DNA of 40,278 nt from JAHEFX01 sp964614585 (GTDB taxonomy: Bacteria; Actinomycetota; Acidimicrobiia; Spongiisociales; JAENVV01). Below the pieces are notes generated by a model. The model saw nothing but the letters and a program-made list of their open reading frames with translations, had not been told where the DNA came from and ran no database searches. Of this stretch, positions 1-11,482 are shown in pieces. The stretch is from assembly GCA_964614585.1 (NCBI GenBank), contig CAZTLW010000005.1:1-40278 (forward strand), written 5' to 3'. Within the stretch, counting starts at the first letter, position 1; each line of letters opens with the position of its first letter. The position numbers were made by a program, and so were the translations under genes.

Positions 1-194
1 CGGCACCGGTCGGGCTGGTGCCCGACCTACGGCACCGGTCGGGCTGGTGCCCGACCTGCAACACCGGCGGCTGGCGCCGCCTACTTCGTCGGTCGGCGAT
101 GCCCACGAACCGGTAGCCCGGCGAAGCCGGGCGGTGCTGTAGCCGAGGGCCGTAGGCCCGACGGCGGTGCTGTTGCCCGGGGCAGCGCCCCGGG
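1..194. repeat. Non-coding cluster of six small hairpins with tandem repeat
   Basis: No plausible gene lies here. Two 29-bp direct copies (1-29, 30-57) each contain an 8-bp stem GGTCGGGC/GCCCGACC with loop TGGT (8-27, 37-56). A third related hairpin has stem GGCGGC/GCCGCC and loop TGGC (66-81). Then come GCCCGGC-GAA-GCCGGGC (116-132), GGGCC-GTA-GGCCC (147-159) and a 9-bp stem GCCCGGGGC/GCCCCGGGC with loop AGC (175-195). A 14-nt unit GCGGTGCTGTnGCC occurs at 131 and 164. The last hairpin abuts the stop codon of the minus-strand gene and could terminate it, although it has no T-tract. The array may continue beyond the left edge. Confidence 0.8.
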
Positions 195-1189
195 CTATCG
201 CCAGCTCTGGAGGATGCGGATGTAGTTCGCCCGCTCGTAGCCGCCCGGGTCGGCGGCATTGGCGTGGCTCACGCTGCCGCGGGCCTGGGCGAGCGACTCG
301 TAGTCGTGGTCGGTGAGCCACGCCCGGAGACCGTCCACCACGCCGGCGACGTGCTCGGGGCCGTTACGCAGCAGGGCGCTGGCCATCATCACCACGTCGG
401 CACCGGCGAGGATCACCTTCGTCGCATCCTCCCAGGTGTGGATGCCGCTCGTCGCTCCCAGCGATCCGTCGAAGTGGGGTCGGAGGATGGCGATCCACCG
501 CATGACCTGGCGGGCCTCGGAGGGGTCGGACAGCACGAGGTTCGGGGTGACCCCGAGTGACTCGAGGTTGAGGTCGGGTTGGTAGAAGCGGTTGAAGAGC
601 ACCAGGCCGTCGGCCCCGGCATCGGCGAACCGTCGGGCCATCGCGGCGAGGGCCGAGAACTGGGGCCCGATCTTCACCGCCAGCGGCACGTCCACCGCCG
701 CCCGCACCGCCTCGACCAGTTCGAGGTAGCCGGCCTCGACGTCGGCGGACGTCTCGTCGGGGTCGGCGGCCAGCCGGTACAGGTTGAGCTCGATGGCGTC
801 GGCGCCGTGGTCGACGAGCTTGGTGGCGTAGCGCACCCAGCCGCCGGCGGTGACCCCGTTGAGGGACCCGATCACGGGCACGTCGACGGCCGCGGCCGCA
901 GACCGAAGATGGTCCAGCTGCCGCTCGAGGGACGGCTCGTACCCGGCGGGCTCGGGGAGGTACCCCTCGGTGGCCTCCCCGAAGATGCCGGCCCCCGTCT
1001 CGAGGTCGCGGTGGACGGCCATCGCCTCCGCCTCGACCTCCTCCTCGAACACGCTGGGCAGCACGACTGCCCCGGCGCCTGCCTCGACGGCGGCGATCAA
1101 CCCGTCGAGGCTGCCCGTGACCGGCGACGACGATGCCATGACCGGGCTGGGCAGCTCGAGCCCCAGGTAGGTGGTGGTCAGGTCGATGC

Positions 1190-1193
<4 letters not shown>
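195..1193 (-). CDS. Dihydroorotate dehydrogenase-like flavoprotein
   Basis: A 332-residue TIM-barrel protein of the dihydroorotate dehydrogenase superfamily, starting MSIDLTTTYLGLELPSPVMA, the usual opening of class-1-type DHODs. Phosphate/FMN-binding segments near the C-terminus are visible (GSLGATSGIHTWEDA, then AGADVVMMASALLRNG). It overlaps the upstream oxidoreductase gene by ATGA, so the two are translationally coupled. The family is often found beside pyruvate:ferredoxin oxidoreductase genes and annotated only as DHOD-like; I would not call it PyrD because the context is not pyrimidine synthesis. A role in passing electrons to or from ferredoxin is inference. The ATG is fixed by the overlap. 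Confidence 0.85.
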
Positions 1194-4738
<3,545 letters not shown>

Positions 4739-4813
4739 GGGATCCCCTCGGATCTGTGTCGCTCCGAGGGCGAAACTACTCGGGTCCGGTCCCGGTGCCG
4801 TCGGGTGCCCCGC

Positions 4814-6574
4814 TCAGCCCCCCATGCGCTCGGCGACCGTCTCGGCGTCGAGCTTCTCGAACAATGGCTGCAGGTCGCCGAAGGCGGTCCCCGGCACCAG
4901 GTCGGTGGGCTCCCAGCGGCCGGCCGCGTCGTCGTGGTCGTAGCGGAGCACGCGGTGGGTACCCCGTCCGTCGGCGATCTCCTCGGTGTACTGGCGCCCG
5001 AACAACGGGGTGTGGTGACCGAGCATGCGGTGGATCGACTCGGAGGCGTGGGGGAGGATCGGCGACCAGAGGAGCTTGAGCCAGTCGATTGCCTGCAGGG
5101 CCACCCAGACCGCCGTGGCGGCGGCCGCCTCGTCCGTCTTGATCAGCGTCCACGGGGCCTTCTCGTTGAGGTACTGGTTGACCCGCTGGCTGAGGCGGCG
5201 GCACTCGACCAGCGCCGCCCGCAGCCGCACCGCCGCGTACCGCTCCCCGACGGTCTCGAACCCCGCCCGGATCTCGGCCAGCAGCTCCTCGTCGACGTCG
5301 TCGAGCGGCCCGGGGGTCGGCACGCGGCCCTCGAAGCGTTTGTCGGCGAAGCCGACCACGCGGTTGACCAGGTTGCCCCAGTTGGCGACCAGCTCGTTGT
5401 TGACCCGCTCGATGAAGTCGTCCCAGGTGAACTCGACGTCGTTCGTCTCGGGCGCCATGGCGGTGAGGACATAGCGCCAGGCATCCGGCTGGAAGGCGTC
5501 GAGCACCGTGTTGAAGCCGATCACGTTCCCCCGACTCGTCGAGAACTGGCTCCCGCCGAGGTTCAGGTACTCGTTGGCGGGCACGTCATGGGGGGTGTTC
5601 AGGCGGGACTCGCCCTCCGAGTAGGCGAGGAGCATCCCCGGCCAGATGATCGTGTGGAACGGGATGTTGTCCTTGCCGATGAAGTTGTAGATGCGGGCGT
5701 CGGGGTTGACGTCGGCGTCCCACCAGAGGCGCCAGGCCTCCGGCTCCCCGGCCAGCGTCGCCCACTCGCGAGCCGCCGACAGGTACCCGATGACGGCGTC
5801 GTACCAGACGTAGATCCGCTTGTCCTCGTACCCCTCGACGGGGATGTCGACCCCCCAGGCGATGTCGCGGGTGATCGGCCGGCCCCGCAACTCGTCCAGT
5901 TGCAGCTGGCCGAGGGTGAAGTTGCGCACGTTCGGGCGCCAGTGGTCCTTGCCCTCGGACATCCAGTCGAGGAGGGGCCGGCCGAGCTTGGCCATGTCGA
6001 GGAAGAAGTGCTCCGTCTCCCGGACCTCGAGGTCGGTGTTGCCGGTCAGCTTCGAACGCGGGTTCCCGAGCTCGGTGGCGTCGTACAGCCGGCCACAGTC
6101 GTCGCACTGGTCGCCGCGAGCCTCCTCGTACCCACAGTGGGGGCAGGTGCCCTCGACGTAGCGGTCGGGCAGGAATCGACCCGCCTCGGGGTCGTACAGC
6201 TGGCGTTGGATGTCGTTGTAGATGTATCCGTTGCCGAGGTGACGGAGGAACATCTCGTGGGTGGTGTCCCAGTGCGTCTCCGTCTCGGTGTGGGTGTAGA
6301 GGTCGAACGTGAGTCCCATGGCGAGGCACCCTCGGATGAAGAGGTCGTGATAGCGCTCGACCACGACCATGGGCTCGGTCCCCTCGGCCTCGGCGGCGAG
6401 GGTGATCGGTGTGCCGTGCGTGTCGGAGCCGGACACCATGAGGACGTCGTTGCCCACCATCCGCTGGAAGCGGGCGAAGATGTCGGGGGGCAGGTAGGCA
6501 CCCGCGATCTGTCCGATGTGCTTCTCGCCGTTGGGGTAGGGCCAGGCGACGCCGACGAGGACCTTGGTGGGCAT
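4814..6574 (-). CDS. metG: Methionyl-tRNA synthetase
   Basis: A 586-residue class I synthetase that charges tRNA-Met. The N-terminus MPTKVLVGVAWPYPNGEKHIGQ carries the HIGH-type signature (HIGQ). A zinc-knuckle insertion with two CxxC pairs follows (CPHCGYEEARGDQCDDC, near residue 140). The KMSKS-type loop appears as FSTSRGN near residue 350, a form seen in many actinobacterial and archaeal-type MetRS. The alpha-helical anticodon-binding domain occupies the C-terminal third. There is no C-terminal EMAP/Trbp111 tRNA-binding domain, a normal variant. The start is supported by TACCCT ending 8 nt upstream (leaderless type). It diverges from mscS. Confidence 0.97.
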   Translation of the reverse strand: MPTKVLVGVAWPYPNGEKHIGQIAGAYLPPDIFARFQRMVGNDVLMVSGSDTHGTPITLAAEAEGTEPMVVVERYHDLFIRGCLAMGLTFDLYTHTETETHWDTTHEMFLRHLGNGYIYNDIQRQLYDPEAGRFLPDRYVEGTCPHCGYEEARGDQCDDCGRLYDATELGNPRSKLTGNTDLEVRETEHFFLDMAKLGRPLLDWMSEGKDHWRPNVRNFTLGQLQLDELRGRPITRDIAWGVDIPVEGYEDKRIYVWYDAVIGYLSAAREWATLAGEPEAWRLWWDADVNPDARIYNFIGKDNIPFHTIIWPGMLLAYSEGESRLNTPHDVPANEYLNLGGSQFSTSRGNVIGFNTVLDAFQPDAWRYVLTAMAPETNDVEFTWDDFIERVNNELVANWGNLVNRVVGFADKRFEGRVPTPGPLDDVDEELLAEIRAGFETVGERYAAVRLRAALVECRRLSQRVNQYLNEKAPWTLIKTDEAAAATAVWVALQAIDWLKLLWSPILPHASESIHRMLGHHTPLFGRQYTEEIADGRGTHRVLRYDHDDAAGRWEPTDLVPGTAFGDLQPLFEKLDAETVAERMGG

Positions 6575-6582
6575 GGCGGGTG

Positions 6583-6588
6583 AGGGTA
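6583..6588 (-). promoter_or_regulatory. -10 box of metG
   Basis: TACCCT on the minus strand with 8 nt between it and the metG ATG, the spacing expected when transcription starts at the start codon. It is back-to-back with the mscS box on the other strand, 11 bp away. Confidence 0.5.
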
Positions 6589-6599
6589 CCGGGGTCGCC

Positions 6600-6605
6600 T
6601 AGCCT
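6600..6605 (+). promoter_or_regulatory. -10 box of mscS operon
   Basis: TAGCCT on the plus strand, followed by a leader of roughly 20-25 nt containing AAGGAGG (6624-6630), 4 nt before the mscS ATG. Unlike most boxes in the window this one precedes a leadered start. Confidence 0.45.
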
Positions 6606-6634
6606 GCCGCCCGTCGCTTCCCGAAGGAGGACCA

Positions 6635-7516
6635 ATGGACCAGGTGCTGGAGATCGCGCGCGAGTGGGGACCCCGGGTGCTGGGCGCCGTCGTCGTCCTG
6701 CTGGTGGGCCGCTGGCTGATCCGCCTCGCAGCGCGGGGGCTGGAGTCCGTCCTCGCCAAGCGCGACGTCGACGATGCCGCCAAGCGGTTCCTCGGCTCGG
6801 TCGTCAAGGTGCTCCTGTGGGCCGCCGTGCTCATCACCGTGCTCGGGCTCTTCGGCATCCCCACCACGTCGTTCGTCGCCGTCCTCGCCTCGCTCGGTCT
6901 CGCCATCGGCCTCGCCCTCCAGGACACGATCGCCAACTTCGCCGGTGGGGTCATCATCCTGATCTTCAAGCCGTTCGTCGGCGGCGACTACGTGGAGGCG
7001 GCCGGGATGCAGGGCACGGTCCACTCGGTCGAGATCATCGCCACCACCCTGCTCACGCCCGACAACAAGCAGGTGATCATCCCCAACGGGCAGATCATCT
7101 CCATGCCGATCACCAACTACTCACGCGAGTCGCAGCGGCGGGTGGACCTCGTCTTCGGGATCGGCTACGGCGACGACCTCCGGGCCGCCAAACGTCTGCT
7201 GGAGCAGATGGCCGCCGACGACGACCGCGTCCTGGCCGATCCCGCCCCCCAGTTCCCGGTGCTGGCCCTCGGCGACAATGCCGTCGAGATCGGTGCCCGG
7301 GTCTGGGTGGCGGTCGACGACTACTGGCCGCTCTACTTCGACTGGATCGAACGCGTGAAGTTGGCCTTCGACGAAGCGGGGATCTCGATCCCGTACCCGC
7401 AGACCGACGTGCATCTCGTCGCTCCCGGGGCCCCACCGACCGACGTCGCCCCATCGCCGGAGACCCCCTCGGAGCGGGAGCCGACGGGCGGCGACGTCGA
7501 GGACGTGGGGAGCTGA
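6635..7516 (+). CDS. MscS-family mechanosensitive channel
   Basis: A 293-residue inner-membrane channel that would release solutes on hypo-osmotic shock. Transmembrane segments lie at about residues 12-28, 55-75 and 80-110. The pore helix TM3 region (SFVAVLASLGLAIGLALQDT, then IANFAGGVIILIFKPF) is the typical Gly/Ala-rich MscS sequence, followed by the beta domain (GTVHSVEIIATTLLTPDNKQ, then VIIPNG). The C-terminal tail (about 270-293) is acidic and probably disordered. A strong AAGGAGG precedes the ATG. Its stop is one base before the probable CTG start of the ABC ATPase, so they likely form one operon. Confidence 0.93.
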   Translation: MDQVLEIAREWGPRVLGAVVVLLVGRWLIRLAARGLESVLAKRDVDDAAKRFLGSVVKVLLWAAVLITVLGLFGIPTTSFVAVLASLGLAIGLALQDTIANFAGGVIILIFKPFVGGDYVEAAGMQGTVHSVEIIATTLLTPDNKQVIIPNGQIISMPITNYSRESQRRVDLVFGIGYGDDLRAAKRLLEQMAADDDRVLADPAPQFPVLALGDNAVEIGARVWVAVDDYWPLYFDWIERVKLAFDEAGISIPYPQTDVHLVAPGAPPTDVAPSPETPSEREPTGGDVEDVGS

Positions 7517-7517
7517 C

Positions 7518-8417
7518 CTGCTCGACCTCACCGACCTCCACAAGCGCTACGGCGACGTCGTCGCCCTCGACGGCGTCAGCTTCGCGGTCCGTCCGGGCCG
7601 CATGCTCGGGTTCCTCGGACCCAACGGCGCCGGCAAGACGACGACGATGCGCGCCGTCTTCGGCCTCGTCCGCCTCGACCGGGGCTCGGTGACCTGGCGG
7701 GGGTCGGCGATCGACGATGCCACCCGTCGTCGGTTCGGCTACCTCCCCGAGCAGCGGGGCCTCTACCCGAAGATGCGCATCGCCGACCAGTTGGTCTACC
7801 TCGGGCGCCTCCACGGGATGGCCCCCGACGACGCCGCCGCCGAGGCCGACCGCTGGCTCTCCCGACTCGGGTTGGCCGACCGGTCCCGCGACCGCCTCGA
7901 ACAGCTGAGCCACGGCAACCAGCAGCGGGTACAGCTGGCGGCCGCGTTGGTCCACCGTCCCGAGCTCCTGGTGCTCGACGAGCCCTTCTCCGGCCTCGAC
8001 CCGCTGGGTGTCGACGACATGGAGGGCGTGCTTCGGGAGGCGGCGGCCGCGGGTGTAGCCGTCGTCTTCTCCTCCCACCAACTCGAGCTCGTGGAGGGGC
8101 TCTGCGACGACGTGGCGATCATCGCCAACGGTCGGTTGGCGCTGGAGGGCGACGTCGACTCTCTGAAGCGCGGGTCGACGTTCCGGATCCTCGAGATCGG
8201 CCGACCGGGTCGCCCCGAGGCCGTGGACCGTCTCGAGGGCGTGATCCGTCGCCGGGCCAATGGCTCCCGCCAGCGGTTGGTCGTCGATGCCGCCACCGAT
8301 CCCGCCGCCGTGCTCGAGGCGATCGGCGGGGCCGAGCACTTCGCCTACACCCCACCGGCCCTCGAGGACCTGTTCCGCGAGGCGGTCGGCATGCCACTCG
8401 AGGAGCTCGAGGCATGA
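7518..8417 (+). CDS. ABC transporter ATP-binding protein (NatA-like), probable CTG start
   Basis: A 299-residue ATPase subunit that would drive the permease encoded next. It has Walker A GPNGAGKTT, signature LSHGNQQRVQLA, Walker B LLVLDEPFSGLD and an H-loop (SSHQ), then a C-terminal extension of about 80 residues as in NatA/DrrA-type importers and exporters. The N-terminal strand LLDLTDLHKRYGDVVALDGV is family-typical but lies upstream of the first ATG (7602), and no in-frame ATG, GTG or TTG exists between that ATG and well inside mscS. I therefore place the start at CTG 7518, 5 nt after GGGGAG and one base after the mscS stop. Starting at 7602 would delete the strand and loop just before Walker A. 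Confidence 0.85.
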   Translation: MLDLTDLHKRYGDVVALDGVSFAVRPGRMLGFLGPNGAGKTTTMRAVFGLVRLDRGSVTWRGSAIDDATRRRFGYLPEQRGLYPKMRIADQLVYLGRLHGMAPDDAAAEADRWLSRLGLADRSRDRLEQLSHGNQQRVQLAAALVHRPELLVLDEPFSGLDPLGVDDMEGVLREAAAAGVAVVFSSHQLELVEGLCDDVAIIANGRLALEGDVDSLKRGSTFRILEIGRPGRPEAVDRLEGVIRRRANGSRQRLVVDAATDPAAVLEAIGGAEHFAYTPPALEDLFREAVGMPLEELEA

Positions 8418-9652
8418 CCTGGATCATCGTCGGCCGGGAGTATCGCGAGCGGGTCCGTTCCCGCGCCTTCGTGCTCGCGACGATCTTCACCGTCGTGCTC
8501 TTCGGCGTCGTCATCCTGCTCCCCCAGGTGCTCGGCGGCGACGACGGGCCCTCCCCGGTCGGCTACCTGCCCGACGGCGAGCGGACGGCGCTCGCAGCCG
8601 AGCGCCTCGCCGAGGTGCAGTACGCCGAGGCGAGTGAGGACGACCCCGCCGCCATCCGCCCGATCGAGATCATGCCGATCACCGACCGGACGTCGGGCGA
8701 GGCCGCCCTCCGCTCGGGGGAGATCGATGCACTCCTGTTGGACGACACCACGGTCCTCGTGGAGAACCAGAACCTCTTCGGTTCCGGTGGGGTCCCCGGC
8801 GTGGTCCGCCAGGCCGCCCGCGTCGTCGAGTTGGGTGACGTCGTTGCCGAGGCCGGGATCTCGGAGGCCGAGGTGGAGGCGGTGTTGGGTGCCGGGCTCA
8901 TCGAGGTCGAGACCCTCGACGTGGAGGTCGACGAGTCGCGGACGCTCGTCGCCTACGCCGGGATCATGCTCACGTACGTCGCATTGCTGCTGTACGGGAC
9001 GTGGACGCTGCTCGGCGTCACCGAGGAGAAGTCAAGCCGGGTGGTGGAGATCATCCTCTCCACCACCCGACCGGCGAGCCTGCTCGGGGGGAAGGTCATC
9101 GGCATCGGCCTCGTGGCCCTCACCCAGCTCGCCATCGTCTTCGTCGTGATCGGGGGCATGCTCTACCTGCTGGGGGGCGGGTCGCCCGACGTGGGCGAGG
9201 CGACGGGCGGCGCCTTCGACGTGTCGATCGCCGACGTCTCCGTGGCCCAGGCGGGCATCCTGTTGCTCTGGTTCGTGATCGGCTTCTCGATCTACAACGT
9301 GCTCTTCGCCGCCATCGGATCGCTGGTCAGTCGGGTGGAGGACGCCCAGAGCGCCAACATCCCGCTGTCGTTGTCGGTCGTCGGGTCGTTGTTCCTGTCG
9401 TTCGCGGCCCTCGGCGACCCGAATGGGATCCCCGCCGTCGTCGGGACGTTCATCCCGTTCTCGGCTCCCTTCGTGGTGCCGGTCCGCTTCGCCCTCGAGG
9501 GCATCGCGCCCTGGGAGGTGGTGGCGTCGATCGTCGTCTCCGTGGTGGCGTTCGCGGTGTTCATCCGGATCGCCGGTCGGATCTACGAAGGTGCCATCCT
9601 GCGCACCGGCGAACGAGTGAAGATCCGAGACGCCTGGAGAGGGGACCGATGA
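8414..9652 (+). CDS. ABC-2 type permease (NatB-like)
   Basis: A 412-residue membrane subunit of an export-type ABC transporter, the partner of the preceding ATPase. One TM segment lies near residues 18-38, followed by a long extracytoplasmic domain of about 140 residues, then five or six TM segments from about residue 178 to 400, the layout of NatB/YhaP-type permeases. The loop EEKSSRVVEIILSTTRPASLLGGK is the conserved ABC-2 coupling motif. The ATG overlaps the ATPase stop (ATGA), and its own stop overlaps the next gene in the same way. The substrate cannot be told; Na+ or drug export is only suggested by family. Confidence 0.92.
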   Translation: MTWIIVGREYRERVRSRAFVLATIFTVVLFGVVILLPQVLGGDDGPSPVGYLPDGERTALAAERLAEVQYAEASEDDPAAIRPIEIMPITDRTSGEAALRSGEIDALLLDDTTVLVENQNLFGSGGVPGVVRQAARVVELGDVVAEAGISEAEVEAVLGAGLIEVETLDVEVDESRTLVAYAGIMLTYVALLLYGTWTLLGVTEEKSSRVVEIILSTTRPASLLGGKVIGIGLVALTQLAIVFVVIGGMLYLLGGGSPDVGEATGGAFDVSIADVSVAQAGILLLWFVIGFSIYNVLFAAIGSLVSRVEDAQSANIPLSLSVVGSLFLSFAALGDPNGIPAVVGTFIPFSAPFVVPVRFALEGIAPWEVVASIVVSVVAFAVFIRIAGRIYEGAILRTGERVKIRDAWRGDR

Positions 9653-10980
9653 GCACCGAAGACTTCACGTGGGGCGTGGCCACCTCGGCCTACCAGATCG
9701 AGGGCGCCTGGGACGCCGACGGCAAGGGTGAGTCGATCTGGGATCGATTCGCCCATTCGGGGAGACTGGTCGACACCGGCGATGTGGCCTGCGACCACTA
9801 CCACCGCTGGGAGGAGGACCTCGACCTCATGGCGGCGTTGGGCGTCGACGCCTACCGCTTCTCCATCGCCTGGCCCCGGGTGCTCCCCGCCGGCACGGGC
9901 GAGGTCAACCCGGCCGGTCTCGGGTTCTACGACCGACTCGTCGACGGCCTCCTCGACCGTGGCATCGAGCCCGTGCCCACCCTCTATCACTGGGACCTCC
10001 CCCAGGCCCTCCAGGATCGGGGCGGCTGGGAGGCGCGGGCGACCGCCGATGCCTTCGCCGAGTATGCGGGCGTCATGGCCGACCGCTTCGGCGGTCGGGT
10101 GCGCCGGTGGCTGACCCTGAACGAGCCGTGGGTGGCGGCGTTCCTCGGTCACCGTGACGGCGTCTTCCCCCCGGCCGGGACCTCGTGGACGGGGGCGCTC
10201 GCCGCCGCCCACCACCAGCTGCTCGGCCACGGCAGGGCGGTGGTCGCCATCCGGGAGGCCGACCCCGACGCGGCGGTGGGCGTCGCCCTCGACTGCCGCC
10301 ACCCGATCCCGGCGACCGACGACCCCGCCGACCTGGCCGCCACGCGGCACTTCGACGGGTTCCGCAACCGATGGTTCTTCGACCCGGTGTTCGGCAAGGG
10401 CTACCCCGACGACATGGTCGCGGCCTACCGGGACGCCGGGCGACTCCCCGACGACCTCGTCCGGCCCGGTGACGTCGACGAGATCGCGGCGCCCATCGAC
10501 CACCTCGGCCTGAACTACTACACCTCCGTGCGGGTCCGGGCCGGCGCCGAGGAGTTCGACATCCCGGAGGGCCCGATGGGACCGGAGCCCGCCCCCGGGC
10601 ACACGGAGATGGGCTGGCTCGTGGATGCCCCCTCGCTCGGCGTGTTCCTGCGCCGGGTCGCCGACGAATGGGCCCCGTCCTCGATCCTCATCACCGAGAA
10701 CGGGGTGTCGTACTCCGACGGCCCCGGACCCGACGGGACGATCGACGACGTCCGGCGCATCGACTACCTCGCCGCCCACATCGACGAGGTCCTCGCCGCC
10801 CGGGCCGACGGGGTGCCGGTCGACGGCTACTTCGTCTGGAGCTTCATGGACAACCTCGAGTGGGTCGCCGGATTCTCCCAGCGGTTCGGGCTCGTGTGGG
10901 TGGACCATGCCACCCAGCGGCGGATCCCGAAGGCGAGTTTCGACTGGTATCGGGAGCGGATCGCCGCCGGCCTGCGATAG
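9649..10980 (+). CDS. GH1 family beta-glucosidase
   Basis: A 443-residue cytoplasmic glycoside hydrolase family 1 enzyme (no signal peptide) that would cleave beta-linked disaccharides or aryl glucosides. It has the N-terminal GH1 motif FTWGVATSAYQIEGA, the acid/base Glu159 in TLNEPW, the nucleophile Glu350 in ITENG and the aglycone-site segment VWSFMDNLEW. Length is normal. ATGA overlap with the permease gene suggests co-transcription, though a functional link to a NatAB-type exporter is not obvious. Its TAG stop forms the first three bases of a TAGCCT box for the next gene. Confidence 0.95.
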   Translation: MSTEDFTWGVATSAYQIEGAWDADGKGESIWDRFAHSGRLVDTGDVACDHYHRWEEDLDLMAALGVDAYRFSIAWPRVLPAGTGEVNPAGLGFYDRLVDGLLDRGIEPVPTLYHWDLPQALQDRGGWEARATADAFAEYAGVMADRFGGRVRRWLTLNEPWVAAFLGHRDGVFPPAGTSWTGALAAAHHQLLGHGRAVVAIREADPDAAVGVALDCRHPIPATDDPADLAATRHFDGFRNRWFFDPVFGKGYPDDMVAAYRDAGRLPDDLVRPGDVDEIAAPIDHLGLNYYTSVRVRAGAEEFDIPEGPMGPEPAPGHTEMGWLVDAPSLGVFLRRVADEWAPSSILITENGVSYSDGPGPDGTIDDVRRIDYLAAHIDEVLAARADGVPVDGYFVWSFMDNLEWVAGFSQRFGLVWVDHATQRRIPKASFDWYRERIAAGLR

Positions 10981-10983
10981 CCT
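10978..10983 (+). promoter_or_regulatory. Possible -10 box of the DUF4870 gene, overlapping a stop codon
   Basis: TAGCCT matches the recurrent -10 box of this window and its first three bases are the beta-glucosidase stop codon. It is 24 nt before the GTG at 11008, which also has CGGAGG upstream, so the transcript would have a short leader. Confidence 0.35.
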
Positions 10984-11007
10984 CGCCCCAGCCACCCGGA
11001 GGTTCCC

Positions 11008-11478
11008 GTGCCCGATCCGACCGACCCCGCCGACGACCGCCCGGACCCCGCCGACGAACTGCCACCGGAGCCCGACTGGGGTGACGTGGGCGAACCCATG
11101 GAGCCGGCGGAACCCTCACCGGCGCCACCGGCCTCCCCCGGGGCGGCCGAGACGACGCTCGGCGTCAGTGCCAACGTCGGTGCGCTACTTGCCTACGTGC
11201 TCGGCTGGATCAGTGGGCTCGTCGTCTGGCTGCTCGAGCAGGAGAACCGGGAGGTGCGATTCCACGCTGCCCAGTCGGTGCTCGTGTTCGGTGGGCTCAC
11301 CATCGTCTCGACCGTCTTCGGGTTCATCCCGATCATCGGGCTGATCGTGGCGCCGATCGTCGGCCTGGTCGGCTTCGTCCTGTGGATCTACCTGATGGTC
11401 CAGGGGTACTCCGGCAACCACGTGGCGTTGCCCGTCGTCGGTGACCTCGCCGAGGAGTGGGCGGACCGACGCCTGTGA
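11008..11478 (+). CDS. DUF4870 (Tic20-like) membrane protein
   Basis: A 156-residue small membrane protein. The first 50 residues are Pro/Asp/Glu-rich and probably disordered. Then come three hydrophobic segments: about 55-75 (VGALLAYVLGWISGLVVWLL), 92-112 and 113-132. The signature EQENREVRFHAAQSVLVFG identifies the DUF4870/Tic20-like family of unknown function. The start is GTG with CGGAGG 5 nt upstream. Only 4 nt separate its stop from that of the convergent E2 gene, with no hairpin between. Confidence 0.85.
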   Translation: MPDPTDPADDRPDPADELPPEPDWGDVGEPMEPAEPSPAPPASPGAAETTLGVSANVGALLAYVLGWISGLVVWLLEQENREVRFHAAQSVLVFGGLTIVSTVFGFIPIIGLIVAPIVGLVGFVLWIYLMVQGYSGNHVALPVVGDLAEEWADRRL

Positions 11479-11482
11479 GCGC

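Noticed and set aside
7602..8417. ABC ATPase starting at ATG 7602
   Set aside because: It would begin immediately before Walker A and lose the conserved first strand and A-loop region.
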